Shown: one piece after another, positions 16,661 to 25,093 of the stretch
Layout of the letters: the number at the start of each line of letters is the position of its first letter
Position numbering within the stretch: position 1 is the stretch's first letter
Origin: Micromonospora noduli
Lineage (GTDB): Bacteria; Actinomycetota; Actinomycetes; Mycobacteriales; Micromonosporaceae
Reading direction: 5' to 3'
DNA length: 64,000 nucleotides
Assembly: GCF_003264365.1 (NCBI RefSeq)
Contig: NZ_PYAK01000021.1
Span: 1 to 64,000 of the forward strand
Notes under the pieces: model-generated
The model's database searches: none
Seen by the model: only the letters and a program-made list of their open reading frames with translations
Told to the model about the DNA's origin: nothing
Position numbers and translations under genes: made by a program

Positions 16661-17530
16661 GTGTCAACGCAGGTGCCAGCACTCCTCCACGGCCTGGTGG
16701 ACGACGCCGCCGTCTTCCCACCGGGCAGCGCCGCGCTGCACGACGCCCTGGCTGCCCACCGTCAACACCGCGCCGCCTGGTACGCCGACCTGGTCGGCCC
16801 CCTGCTGATCCCTGCGTCGGACGTGGCCGCCGGTGAGCTGAGCGGTCTCGTCGACCCGGGCGAGGGCCTGGTGGTCGGCGTGATCGGTGACACCGGGATC
16901 GCGAACCTGCCGTTCGCGCTGTCGTTTCTCGCCCCGGACGGCGTCACCGCGCGTCAGGTCGAGGTGGCGGTCGCCAAGCGCGGCGAGGACCCGCTGCCCG
17001 GCATCGCCGAGTTGCTGCGGCTGACCGACGAGCTGCCGGGCGTGGAAGCCGTCTACGCAGAGCTGCCGCTGACCTTCGGGCTGATGGGCGCACTGGACGC
17101 GCTCGTCGCGGCGCGGGCCGACGGGGCGCCGATCGCGGCCAAGTTCCGCACCGGCGGCCTGGCCGCCGAACTCTTCCCCACCCCGACCGAGCTGGCCGCG
17201 GTGATCTGCGCCTGCCGGGACCGGGGCCTGCCGTTCAAGCTGACCGCCGGGCTGCACCAGGCGATCCGACACCTGGACCCGGAGACCGGGTTCACCCACC
17301 ACGGCTACGCCAACGTGTTGGCCGCGACCCTGGCCGCCGCCGACGGTGACGGTGTGCGCTCGGTCGCCGAGCTGCTGACCGTTGTCGACCCGCGCCCCCT
17401 GGTGGAGCGCACGACGGCACGGCTGGACGGGCCTCGCCCTCTGTGGGTGGGCTTCGGCTCGTGCAGCATCCTGGAACCACTGACCGATCTGATCCGGCTT
17501 GGGCTGGTGAACGGGGGCTACGACGCATGA
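16661..17530 (+). CDS. Conserved protein of unknown function coupled to fumarylacetoacetase
   Basis: A 289-residue soluble protein I cannot assign to a known enzyme. It has no signal peptide or membrane helix. Segments such as AAKFRTGGLAAELFPTPTELAAVI and LPFKLTAGLHQAIRH, each with a basic residue on a predicted strand end, recall a TIM-barrel; the C-terminus has LWVGFGSCSILEPLTDLIRLG. Its stop overlaps the ATG of fumarylacetoacetase (ATGA) and it is divergent from hmgA, so it very likely works in homogentisate breakdown. The missing step in this window is maleylacetoacetate isomerisation; whether this protein supplies it is speculation. The GTG start fits a leaderless promoter. Confidence 0.7.
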   Translation: MSTQVPALLHGLVDDAAVFPPGSAALHDALAAHRQHRAAWYADLVGPLLIPASDVAAGELSGLVDPGEGLVVGVIGDTGIANLPFALSFLAPDGVTARQVEVAVAKRGEDPLPGIAELLRLTDELPGVEAVYAELPLTFGLMGALDALVAARADGAPIAAKFRTGGLAAELFPTPTELAAVICACRDRGLPFKLTAGLHQAIRHLDPETGFTHHGYANVLAATLAAADGDGVRSVAELLTVVDPRPLVERTTARLDGPRPLWVGFGSCSILEPLTDLIRLGLVNGGYDA

Positions 17531-18723
17531 CCTGGGTGACCGGCGCCGACGGTTCGCCGTACGGGGTGACGAACCTGCCGTACGGGGTGTTCCGGCAGAA
17601 CGGGGGTCCTGCGCGGATCGGCGTACGGATCGGGTCCTGGGTCTTCGACCTCGCGGCGGCCGAGGCCGCCGAGCTGGTGCTGGCTGCCGGCACGCTGTGC
17701 CGGCCCGTGCTCAACGACTTCATGGCCCTGGGTCGTCCGCAGTGGACGGCGGTACGGCAGCGGCTCACCGAGCTGCTGACCGACCCGGCGCACCGGGACG
17801 CGGTGGAGCCACTGCTGGTGCCCCTCGACGACGTGGAGCTGCTGCTCCCCATCGAGGTGGCCGACTACGTCGACTTCTACTCATCCGTTCACCACGCGTC
17901 GAACGTCGGGCAGATCTTCCGCCCCGGCCAGCCGCCGCTGCTGCCCAACTGGAAGCACCTGCCGATCGGCTACCACGGGCGGGCCGGCACGGTGGTCGTC
18001 TCCGGCACGCCGGTGACCCGGCCGACCGGGCAGCGGGCCTCCGCCGAGGGCCCGGTCACCGGCCCATCGGTACGCCTCGACATCGAGGCCGAGGTGGGCT
18101 TCGTGGTGGGCGTACCCAGCGCGTTGGGCGATCGGGTTTCCGTGGACGACTTCGCCGAGCACGTCTTCGGGGTGGTGCTGGTCAACGACTGGTCGGCCCG
18201 GGACATCCAGGCCTGGGAGTACCAGCCGCTCGGCCCCTTCCTGGGCAAGTCGTTCGCCACCTCGGTCTCGGCCTGGGTGACGCCGCTGGACGCCCTCGCC
18301 GACGCCTTCGTGCCAGCCCCCGACCAGGACCCGCCGGTGGTGGACTACCTGCGGGACGTGCCGCACCTGGGCCTGGACCTGCGCCTGGCGGTCGAGTGGA
18401 ACGGCGACCAGGTCAGCGAGCCCCCGTTCGCCACCATGTACTGGACCCCCGCCCAGCAGTTGGCGCACCTCACCGTCAACGGCGCTTCGCTGCGCACCGG
18501 TGACCTGTACGCCTCCGGCACCGTCTCCGGCCCGGACCGAGGACAGGTCGGCTCCTTCCTGGAACTGACCTGGGGCGGGGCCGAGCCGGTCAAGGTGGGC
18601 GGCGAGAGCCGTACCTTCCTCGACGACGGCGACACGGTGACCATCACGGCCACCGCCCCCGGCCCGGACGGCACCACCATCGCCCTCGGTGAGGTATCCG
18701 GCACGGTTCGTCCGGCCCGCTGA
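17527..18723 (+). CDS. fahA: Fumarylacetoacetase
   Basis: Last step of tyrosine catabolism: hydrolyses fumarylacetoacetate to fumarate and acetoacetate. The 398-residue protein has the SH3-like N-terminal domain and the FAH catalytic domain with VDFYSSVHHASNVG (Asp ligand and catalytic His), DIEAEVGFVVG (two Glu ligands), VLVNDWSARDIQAWEYQPLGPFLGKS (Asp ligand and catalytic Lys, split here at about residues 218-243). The ATG overlaps the upstream stop. A perfect hairpin follows 35 nt after the stop. Confidence 0.95.
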   Translation: MTWVTGADGSPYGVTNLPYGVFRQNGGPARIGVRIGSWVFDLAAAEAAELVLAAGTLCRPVLNDFMALGRPQWTAVRQRLTELLTDPAHRDAVEPLLVPLDDVELLLPIEVADYVDFYSSVHHASNVGQIFRPGQPPLLPNWKHLPIGYHGRAGTVVVSGTPVTRPTGQRASAEGPVTGPSVRLDIEAEVGFVVGVPSALGDRVSVDDFAEHVFGVVLVNDWSARDIQAWEYQPLGPFLGKSFATSVSAWVTPLDALADAFVPAPDQDPPVVDYLRDVPHLGLDLRLAVEWNGDQVSEPPFATMYWTPAQQLAHLTVNGASLRTGDLYASGTVSGPDRGQVGSFLELTWGGAEPVKVGGESRTFLDDGDTVTITATAPGPDGTTIALGEVSGTVRPAR

Positions 18724-18758
18724 GCGGGCACCCGCCATCCGTCTCGTGCATGGGACCC

Positions 18759-18783
18759 GTGATCGCACCGGCTGTGCGATCAC
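18759..18783 (+). terminator. Hairpin after fahA
   Basis: Perfect 10-bp arms (GTGATCGCAC at 18759-18768, complement at 18774-18783) around a 5-nt loop, 35 nt after the fahA stop. There is no T tract, so an operator for the following DUF397 gene is an alternative. Confidence 0.5.
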
Positions 18784-18898
18784 CGGCCCTGGTTGATCCG
18801 TTGATCGTCCGGATTCCGTTGCTACACCGCGCAATCCGAGTCGGGCTCTGCCCGGCCGTCAGCGGTGGGGCATCCCGACGCACACGGAGGTAACGACG

Positions 18899-19108
18899 AT
18901 GCACGATCTTGCGGGCGCGGTCTGGCGTACCAGCAGCCGCTCAAACGACCAGGGGCTCTGCGTGGAAGTGGCGGACAACCTGGTCGATGTCCATGGTCTG
19001 GTCGGGGTCCGCGACTCCAAGGACCAGGCCGGTCCCACACTCGCGGTCAGCCCGCCGGGGTGGACAGCGTTCATCGGCGCGATTCGGGCCGGCCACTTCG
19101 AGCGCTGA
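18899..19108 (+). CDS. DUF397 domain protein
   Basis: A 69-residue protein with the DUF397 pattern: WRTSSRSNDQGLCVEVAD, then VGVRDSKDQAGPTLAVSPPGWTAFIGAIRAG. Such proteins are common in Streptomyces and Micromonosporaceae, usually next to an XRE/DUF5753 regulator (as for the second copy at 38.6 kb). Here no XRE gene adjoins it, so it is an orphan. Ribosome site cggaggt 9 nt upstream of the ATG. Biochemical function is not established. Confidence 0.85.
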   Translation: MHDLAGAVWRTSSRSNDQGLCVEVADNLVDVHGLVGVRDSKDQAGPTLAVSPPGWTAFIGAIRAGHFER

Positions 19109-19252
19109 CCGGCGCTTCGGCACCGGTCGACGACGACCGGAGCCGAAGCGACCGCCGAATCGGACAGCGTGGCCCCCGGACGGTGAAAATTCCGCTCCGG
19201 GGGCCCCGTCCGGCCCTCACTCCGCGTACCGTCGGGGACACGGGAGGGTGGC

Positions 19253-19735
19253 ATGTCGACGGTGGCGATTACCGGGATCATCGAGGCGCACGCTGTCGAC
19301 GTCTGGCGTCTGCTGACCGACCTGCCCGGCCGCGCGGCCCGGTTGACCGCAGCCGGCCCGATCGAGGTGCTCACTCCGGGTTCGTTCGGCCCGGGCACCT
19401 CCTGGCGCGAGGAGCGGGTCCAGCCGGGCGGCGGCACGCTGACCGAGGAGTTCCTGGTGGTCGAGGCGCTCGCACCGCAGCGACTGGTGCTCTGTTCCTC
19501 CGGCACCGGCGCCGACTACCGCATCACCTGGAGCTTGCGGCCGGTCCGCCGCCGCCGTCGGGGTTGCACCGCGATCACCGTCACCCACGAGGCGGTGCCG
19601 ACCGCTCCGTACGGTCGGGTGGTGGCGCTGCTGCTCGGTGGGCTGGCCGCGCGGGCGGTCGAGGCGGCGCTCTGGCGTGATCTCGCCGACCTCGCGGTCG
19701 CGGCCGGTGCCACCGGCTCCGTCGAAGCCGCCTGA
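19253..19735 (+). CDS. SRPBCC (START-like) family protein
   Basis: A 160-residue protein whose pattern (STVAITGIIEAHAVDVWRLLTDLPG..., later GTSWREER, and a long C-terminal helix LLLGGLAARAVEAALWRDLADLA) is that of polyketide-cyclase/dehydrase or SRPBCC ligand-pocket proteins. The fold binds hydrophobic ligands; the ligand is unknown. Start ATG with gggagggtggc upstream. Ends 81 nt before the propeller gene. Confidence 0.75.
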   Translation: MSTVAITGIIEAHAVDVWRLLTDLPGRAARLTAAGPIEVLTPGSFGPGTSWREERVQPGGGTLTEEFLVVEALAPQRLVLCSSGTGADYRITWSLRPVRRRRRGCTAITVTHEAVPTAPYGRVVALLLGGLAARAVEAALWRDLADLAVAAGATGSVEAA

Positions 19736-19816
19736 GCGCCAGTCGCTCAGCCTTCGCCGTGACCTGAACGGGGTCCGGCCCCCTCCGCTGGGTAGGGTGC
19801 CGGGCGGAGGTGCGGC

Positions 19817-21073
19817 ATGAGGTTCCCGAGAGGCCGGCGACGGCTCGCGATCGCGGTCGCGGCGCTGCTCGCGACGGCGGCCGTAGTGGTCATCGTCCAC
19901 CGGGTCCTCGCACCGGCAGAGGTGAGCACTGTGGCGCGGGCCGACTATCCGGCCCCGGCCCGACCGGCTGCCGGAGTGATCGGTCGGTTGCCGGTCGCCC
20001 CGTTGATCGTCGACGGGAGACTGAGGGTGTACGCCGCACACCGCCAGGTCTACGCCGACCGGCCGGTCGACGGGCGGTACCGGACCAGCCCGTACTGGTC
20101 GTACCGGCGGTGGCCGGCGGAGCTGACCGGGGTGGTGGCCAGCGGCAGCACGGTGGTCAGCCGCTGGTCCGACGGGGAACTCGTCGCACTCGACGCCCGG
20201 ACCGGCGGGGTGCTCTGGCGAGCCGACGGCCCGGAGCCCGTCGAGAGCACGGCACCGGTGCGTCGTACCTGGGCGGCGGCCGTCTGGGATGCGCCCGGGC
20301 TGCAGCTCACCGACCTTCCCGACGGGCGGATCGTGCTGGTGGTGACGGGGGATGCCCAGGCGCGCGGGGTCGAGCTGAGCGGCGGCCGGGAGCTGTGGCG
20401 GGTCGAGCTGCCCGGCAGGTGTCGTAGCGATGTCGGCACCACCGCCACCGGGCAGCTGATCGGCCTGGATACCTGCGCCGGAGCGGCCACTGTCGAGTTC
20501 CGGGACGCGGCGACGGGCGAGGTGCGTGAGCGTTGGCGACCGCCGGGCGGCCCGGACAGGTTTGTGGTGACGCCGCTCGGCTGTCGTACCGGCGGGTCGG
20601 ACTGTCTGGGGTTGCGGACCGCCGGGCCGGGTGACGAGGGCGGTCGGGGTTGGTTGTTGGCTGCCGGTTCGCCGGTCGCCGCCCCCGCGCTGGACCCGGC
20701 CAGCGTCGCGCTGGTCGGTGAGCAGTCCGTCGCCGTGCTCGACGGGGTCGTCGTGGGCCGATCGGCGCGTACGGGCACCGAGCTGTGGCGGTCCCCGGGC
20801 CTGAGCGGGGCCCGGGTGCTGGCCGGGCAGCCTGGCCGGGTGCACCTGCTGACCGAGGCGAACGATCTGGTGACGCTGGATCCGGCGACCGGTAGGCAGT
20901 TGTCCCGCTTCGTGCTCAATGTCGGCTCGGACGGGACCGGCTGGGCACCCGGGGCGGTGACGGCCGAGGACGGGTTCGTCGCGGTCGAGCGGCTCCGCAA
21001 GCCGGTCGACCCGACTGGCGACGACCGGCGCTACTACTACACCGGCGAGGCGGTGATCCTGGCCGCCACCTGA
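19817..21073 (+). CDS. Membrane-anchored PQQ-like beta-propeller protein
   Basis: A 418-residue protein with one N-terminal membrane helix (about residues 9-30) and an extracytoplasmic propeller. Blade motifs of the PQQ/WD-like type recur: LVALDARTGGVLWRADGP, GVELSGGRELWRVELPG, VEFRDAATGEVRERWRP, GRSARTGTELWRSPG, LVTLDPATGRQLSRF. These are structural repeats, not evidence of PQQ binding. ATG with ggcggaggtgc upstream. A second protein of this type is encoded at 28.7 kb. Confidence 0.8.
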   Translation: MRFPRGRRRLAIAVAALLATAAVVVIVHRVLAPAEVSTVARADYPAPARPAAGVIGRLPVAPLIVDGRLRVYAAHRQVYADRPVDGRYRTSPYWSYRRWPAELTGVVASGSTVVSRWSDGELVALDARTGGVLWRADGPEPVESTAPVRRTWAAAVWDAPGLQLTDLPDGRIVLVVTGDAQARGVELSGGRELWRVELPGRCRSDVGTTATGQLIGLDTCAGAATVEFRDAATGEVRERWRPPGGPDRFVVTPLGCRTGGSDCLGLRTAGPGDEGGRGWLLAAGSPVAAPALDPASVALVGEQSVAVLDGVVVGRSARTGTELWRSPGLSGARVLAGQPGRVHLLTEANDLVTLDPATGRQLSRFVLNVGSDGTGWAPGAVTAEDGFVAVERLRKPVDPTGDDRRYYYTGEAVILAAT

Positions 21074-21175
21074 TCGTGGCGTCTTCGACCACGGAACACC
21101 GAACCGTTCCATTCCCTTTGTCGTAAAAGGGTACTTTTTTCATGGTTCAGGTTTTCCGGTGGAAGGGGTCGGCGC

Positions 21176-21535
21176 ATGGCCAGGACAGCAGCCAACTACC
21201 TCGCGGGTGGCACGCTCGTCGCCACCGCGAGCCTGGCGTTGGCGGTGTCGCCGGTGCTGGCCGCCGACCCCGCCTCGGCACGGGGGTTCGGCGTCGTCTG
21301 GGCCGAGCCGTCGGCGGGCACCGGCGTCACCTTCGAGATCCTGCCGGCGTCGCCGACCCCGCCGCCGACTCAGCCGCCGCCCACGTCCACGCCGACGGCA
21401 CCGCCCCAGCCCACACCCAGTCACGGTGAGTTGCCGGTCACCGGGTCGGGTGGGTCGGCGTTGCTGCTCGCCATGGTGGGTGCAGCCCTGATCGTCGTCG
21501 GGTGGTTAGCCGCCCGCAGGCGTCGGCCGAGCTGA
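21176..21535 (+). CDS. Small LPXTG-type surface protein
   Basis: A 119-residue exported protein: signal peptide (cleavage near VLAADPASA), a short domain of about 25 residues, a Pro/Thr-rich spacer, then a sortase sorting signal: LPVTG followed by a hydrophobic stretch and the basic tail ARRRRPS. It should be anchored to the cell wall by a class E-like or general sortase, none of which is encoded here. It heads a module with two WxL-like secreted proteins and a DUF916-like protein, the composition of firmicute WxL loci. The upstream region (21100-21145) is unusually AT-rich for this genome. Confidence 0.8.
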   Translation: MARTAANYLAGGTLVATASLALAVSPVLAADPASARGFGVVWAEPSAGTGVTFEILPASPTPPPTQPPPTSTPTAPPQPTPSHGELPVTGSGGSALLLAMVGAALIVVGWLAARRRRPS

Positions 21536-21665
21536 CAGCTCGTCGGCGCGGCCGAGCTGACCCGCGAAGTAAACGACCGGCCGAGGCGTCCCCCCTCGCG
21601 GACGAGGTCTTCACCTCCTCATCCGATGATCGTCAGCGGGAACCGGGTGTCAGGCCGGTCGGTGT

Positions 21666-21695
21666 TCGACAAAACGGACATAAGTTATCTATAGT
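21666..21695 (+). promoter_or_regulatory. Leaderless promoter of first WxL-like gene
   Basis: TCGACA (21666-21671) and TATAGT (21690-21695) are spaced by 18 bp in a locally AT-rich segment. The -10 ends 6 nt before the GTG at 21702 and there is no ribosome site, so the transcript should begin at the start codon. Confidence 0.6.
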
Positions 21696-21701
21696 CCCAT
21701 T

Positions 21702-22238
21702 GTGCGACTCCTGGCAGCCCTGTTGGGCTCGATCATCATCCTGCTCTTCCCGGTGCCGGCCGAGGCGGCGCCGACTGGCGCGAGGACGGTCACGCTCGCC
21801 CGGACCGTCGGGGTGGACATCTCCGTGCCGGCGTCGGTCAACCTCGGCTCGGGCATCGTGGGGAATTCCCTGACCGGGCAGCTCGGTCCCGTCGAGGTGC
21901 GCGACTCCCGCGGGCCGGTCAACCCGAACGTCTGGATCGCGACCGTCTCCGCCACGGTGTTCATCACCGGTGCGGGCGGCGCGCAGCGAACGATCGCCAA
22001 TGGCCAGGTCTTCTACTCGTCCGGTCCGGCGGTCCGCAGTACCGGCGGCGGCATCCTGGTGCCGGGTCAGCTCACCGCCGCCCAGGCGGTGTCTCTGAGT
22101 GCGACCCGAGAAGCGTTCCGGAAGACCAGCGGCAATGGCAACAACACGGTCGTCTGGGTGCCGACGATTCGCGTCGCCATCCCGACCGGTGTCATCGGAG
22201 GGACCTACCGGGGCGTAATCACCCACTCTGTAGCCTGA
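21702..22238 (+). CDS. Secreted WxL-like surface protein, paralogue 1
   Basis: A 178-residue exported protein with a signal peptide (cleavage after AEA) and an all-beta mature part. It shares with the next gene the landmarks ITVPA/ISVPASVNLGS, GNSLTGQLGPVEVRD, a Trp segment VWIATVSATVFITG, a VPGQ turn and the end GTYRGVITHSVA. In WxL proteins the order is the same: a first Trp motif (W-x-x-x-V here) and a second near the C-terminus, where the W-x-L position reads H-S-V. The mode of wall binding is inferred. The GTG start is leaderless. Confidence 0.7.
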   Translation: MRLLAALLGSIIILLFPVPAEAAPTGARTVTLARTVGVDISVPASVNLGSGIVGNSLTGQLGPVEVRDSRGPVNPNVWIATVSATVFITGAGGAQRTIANGQVFYSSGPAVRSTGGGILVPGQLTAAQAVSLSATREAFRKTSGNGNNTVVWVPTIRVAIPTGVIGGTYRGVITHSVA

Positions 22239-22296
22239 CGGGTGATTCGTCCCATTCATAGGACTTTGGTATGGTCTGCTGCCTACTGTCAGCGGC

Positions 22297-22839
22297 ATGA
22301 GGAAGCCACTTCTTGCCCTGACCGCCGGTGCGGCCGCCGTGGTAGCACTGGCCTCGCCGGCCGCGGCGGCCCCGTCGGGTGACACCATCGTCACCTTCAC
22401 CATCGCCACCGCCGACCTGAACATCACCGTTCCTGCCGCCATCAACCTCGGTTCCGCGTTTGCTGGCAACAGCATCACCGGTGAGCTCGGCACCGTGACG
22501 GTCTCCGACCAACGGGCGGCGCTCTCTGCCACGTGGACGGCCACCGTCACCAGTAGCTCGTTCACCACGGGCGGCGGTACCCCCGAGGAGACCATCCCGC
22601 CCAACAACGTGGAGTACTGGTCCGGTGCGGCCACTGCCACCAGCGGCACCGGCACGTTCGTTCCCGGACAACCCACTCAGGCCGACGCGGTGGTCCTGAA
22701 CATCCCCCGAACTGCCTTCTCGAAGACGTCGGGTGCCGGCGTCAACTCGGCGAGCTGGGCACCGGACATCCGGATCACCATCCCGGCGACCGCCGTGGGC
22801 GGCACCTACTCGGGGGTGATCACCCATTCGGTGGCATGA
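22297..22839 (+). CDS. Secreted WxL-like surface protein, paralogue 2
   Basis: A 180-residue paralogue of the preceding gene: signal peptide (cleavage after AAA), then LNITVPAAINLGS, GNSITGELGTVTVSD, the Trp segment ATWTATVTSSSFTTG, VPGQPTQADAV and the same C-terminal GTYSGVITHSVA. The two genes are a tandem duplication. A TACTGT hexamer ends 7 nt before the ATG. The stop overlaps an ATG (ATGA, 22836) that would start the DUF916-like gene, were it not for a one-base frame offset. Confidence 0.72.
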   Translation: MRKPLLALTAGAAAVVALASPAAAAPSGDTIVTFTIATADLNITVPAAINLGSAFAGNSITGELGTVTVSDQRAALSATWTATVTSSSFTTGGGTPEETIPPNNVEYWSGAATATSGTGTFVPGQPTQADAVVLNIPRTAFSKTSGAGVNSASWAPDIRITIPATAVGGTYSGVITHSVA

Positions 22840-22897
22840 TCGGGCCTGCGCCCTCGCCCTGGCCGCGACCGTCCTGGTCGCGGCCGGGGCGCCGGCG

Positions 22898-23926
22898 ATG
22901 GCCGCAGGAACGGTGCCGGCCGCCGCGTACCGGCCGCCGGCACTCGCCGAGCCCACAGTGCCCGAGGCCGACATGCCGGCGGCGGGATCGCGGCAGCCGT
23001 CGGTCACGCCGAGCCCCGATGCCCTGCCGGCCGGGGTGGGGATTCGGCTGCTCGACGCGCCGGCGAACCGGCGTGACGACACCCGGGCGTACAAGTACAT
23101 CGTCGACCACGTCAAGCCCGCAACGACGATCAAGCGCCGGGTCGCGGTGCGGAACTCGTCGGAGCTCCACCGGAAGGTGACTCTCTACGCCGCCGCCGCC
23201 AGCGTCTCCGACAACGGATTCGAGTTCGCCCCGGAGCGGACCGAGAACGAGCTGAGCAGCTGGATCACCGTGTCGCCGGACGAGGAGGCGCTCGCACCCG
23301 ACGAGGAGGTCGAGGGGCTGGTGACCATCAAGGTGCCGTCCGCCGCGGAGGCCGGCGAGCGGTACGCGGTCGTCTGGGCCGAGGTGCCCGGGACGGACGG
23401 GTCGAATGTCCGGAGTGTCGGCCGGGTCGGCATCCGGGTCTACCTGTCGGTGGGCCCCGGTGGTGAGCCCCCGTCGGGCTTCGACGTCGGCCCACTCACC
23501 GGTGGTCGGGATGCCGAGGGGACGCCGTTCGTCATCACCGAGGTGCGCAACACCGGTCGCCGTGCGCTCGACCTGGCCGGTGAGCTTCGGCTCAGCGACG
23601 GGCCTGGTGGCCTCGCCGCCGGTCCGGTGAAAGCCGAGGCGGGAACGCTGCCGCTGGACGGTCGGGCCACGGTCCGGGTGCTGCTCGACCGTCGGCTCCC
23701 GGACGGCCCCTGGGCAGCAACACTCGCGCTGGCCAGCGGCTGGACCAGGCGCACCGCCACCGGTGCCGTGACCTTCGGCCCGGTGCCCACTGCGGCGAGC
23801 AGCGAGGACCGGTCTCGCCAGTTGCTCACCGGCGGACTGGTCGCCTCGGGCCTGGTGCTGACGTTTCTGATGGTCTACGTGTACCGCCGACGGCTGCGGA
23901 CTCAGGAGCCGGTACCAGCCGCCTGA
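22898..23926 (+). CDS. DUF916-like (WxL-interacting) membrane-anchored protein, start disrupted
   Basis: From the ATG at 22898 it has 342 residues: a two-part beta-rich ectodomain (IVDHVKPATTIKRRVAVRNSS..., SSWITVSPDEEALAPDEE, AGERYAVVWAEV) and a C-terminal membrane helix with basic tail (LLTGGLVASGLVLTFLMVYVYRRR). This is the architecture of firmicute DUF916/WxL-interacting proteins. The same frame upstream encodes a signal peptide (ALALAATVLVAAGAPAMA) but lacks any ATG/GTG/TTG back to a stop at 22817. The coupled ATG at 22836 is one frame off; one extra base at the GGG of 22842-22844 would join them. So there is either a sequencing indel, a true frameshift, or an unusual start. Confidence 0.72.
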   Translation: MAAGTVPAAAYRPPALAEPTVPEADMPAAGSRQPSVTPSPDALPAGVGIRLLDAPANRRDDTRAYKYIVDHVKPATTIKRRVAVRNSSELHRKVTLYAAAASVSDNGFEFAPERTENELSSWITVSPDEEALAPDEEVEGLVTIKVPSAAEAGERYAVVWAEVPGTDGSNVRSVGRVGIRVYLSVGPGGEPPSGFDVGPLTGGRDAEGTPFVITEVRNTGRRALDLAGELRLSDGPGGLAAGPVKAEAGTLPLDGRATVRVLLDRRLPDGPWAATLALASGWTRRTATGAVTFGPVPTAASSEDRSRQLLTGGLVASGLVLTFLMVYVYRRRLRTQEPVPAA

Positions 23927-23929
23927 CGT

Positions 23930-23976
23930 CGGTCGGTCCGGTCCCCTGGAGCAGTAGAGGGGAACCGGACCGACCG
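23930..23976. terminator. Bidirectional terminator between convergent genes
   Basis: CGGTCGGTCCGGTCCCCT (23930-23947) pairs with 23958-23976, leaving one bulged A and a 10-nt loop. It separates the WxL-like module from the convergent aminotransferase gene. Confidence 0.8.
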
Positions 23977-23989
23977 AATGCTCGCCGGG

Positions 23990-25093
23990 TCAGACCAGCG
24001 CGGCCTCCGCAGCGGCCAGGAACGCGTCGTTCTCGGCCGGGGTGCCGATGGTGACCCGGACCCCGTCTCCGGCGAACGGCCGCACGATCACCCCGCGCGC
24101 CTCGCACGCCTTGCCGAACGCCACGGCCCGCTCGCCCAACGGCAGCCAGACGAAGTTGGCCTGGCTCGTCGGCACGTCCGGCACGAACTTGCGCAGCGCC
24201 TCGGTGACCCGGTCCCGCTCGGCGACGACCAGGGCGCAGCGACGCTCCATCTCCGCCACCTGGGTCAGCGCGGCGAGCGCCCCGGCCTGGGCTGCCGTGC
24301 TGCTGGAGAACGGGGTCGCCACCTTGCGGATGGCGGCCGCCACCACCGGCTGGGCAACCAGCCAGCCCATTCGCAGCCCGGCGAGCCCCCACGCCTTCGA
24401 CAGCGTGCGCAACACCGCGACGTTCGGCCGTTCCAGGTAGTCGAGACCGTCCGGCACCTCCGCGTCGGTGACGAACTCCCGGTACGCCTCGTCGATGACC
24501 ACCAGCACGTCGTCCGGCACCGCGTCGAGGAACCGGTCCAGCTCGGCCCGGCGCAGCGCCGTACCCGTGGGGTTGTTCGGGTTGCAGACGAAAATCACCC
24601 GGGTCCGGTCGGTCACCGCCGCGGCCATCGCCGCCAGGTCGTGCCCGTGCCCGGCGTCGTTGGGCACCCGCACGCTGGTCGCGCCGCTGGTCGCCACGAT
24701 GATCGGGTACGCCTCGAAGGACCGCCACGAGTAGAGCACCTCGTCGCCGGGCAGGCAGGTGGCACGCACCAGGTGCTCGGCCAGCGCCACCGAACCGCAG
24801 CCGGTGGCGATCCGATCGGCGTCCACCCCGTACCGCTGGGCAAGCGCGTCCCGCAGCGCGACCACACCCATGTCCGGGTAGCGGTGCGAGGTGGTGATCG
24901 CCTCGGTGACCGCCTCCACCACGCCGGGCAGCGGCCCGTACGGCACCTCGTTGCTGGCCAGCTTGATGGCCTCCGGCAGGCCCAACTCCCGGGCCAGGTC
25001 GGCGGGGCTGCGCCCCGGCACGTAGCTGGGCAGCGCGTCCAGGTCGACGCGGGTCAGCCGCAGCGCCGGCTGGTGACGTCCGGAGTCGGTCAT
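23990..25093 (-). CDS. Aromatic-amino-acid / histidinol-phosphate aminotransferase (HisC/Pat type)
   Basis: A 367-residue fold-type I PLP enzyme: substrate region LASNEVPYGPLPG, CNPNNPTG, and the PLP lysine in TLSKAWGLAGLRMGW. HisC and Pat are close relatives and sequence alone does not separate them well. Location argues for aromatic substrates: it is the last gene of a minus-strand run HPPD-RDD-RDD-aminotransferase, so it probably converts tyrosine to 4-hydroxyphenylpyruvate. The ATG overlaps the preceding stop by 4 nt (translational coupling). Confidence 0.88.
   Translation of the reverse strand: MTDSGRHQPALRLTRVDLDALPSYVPGRSPADLARELGLPEAIKLASNEVPYGPLPGVVEAVTEAITTSHRYPDMGVVALRDALAQRYGVDADRIATGCGSVALAEHLVRATCLPGDEVLYSWRSFEAYPIIVATSGATSVRVPNDAGHGHDLAAMAAAVTDRTRVIFVCNPNNPTGTALRRAELDRFLDAVPDDVLVVIDEAYREFVTDAEVPDGLDYLERPNVAVLRTLSKAWGLAGLRMGWLVAQPVVAAAIRKVATPFSSSTAAQAGALAALTQVAEMERRCALVVAERDRVTEALRKFVPDVPTSQANFVWLPLGERAVAFGKACEARGVIVRPFAGDGVRVTIGTPAENDAFLAAAEAALV

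Noticed and set aside
19217..21112. 631-codon open frame on the minus strand
   Set aside because: It is antisense to the SRPBCC and propeller genes, with Arg/Pro/Gln-rich shadow composition and no family motif.
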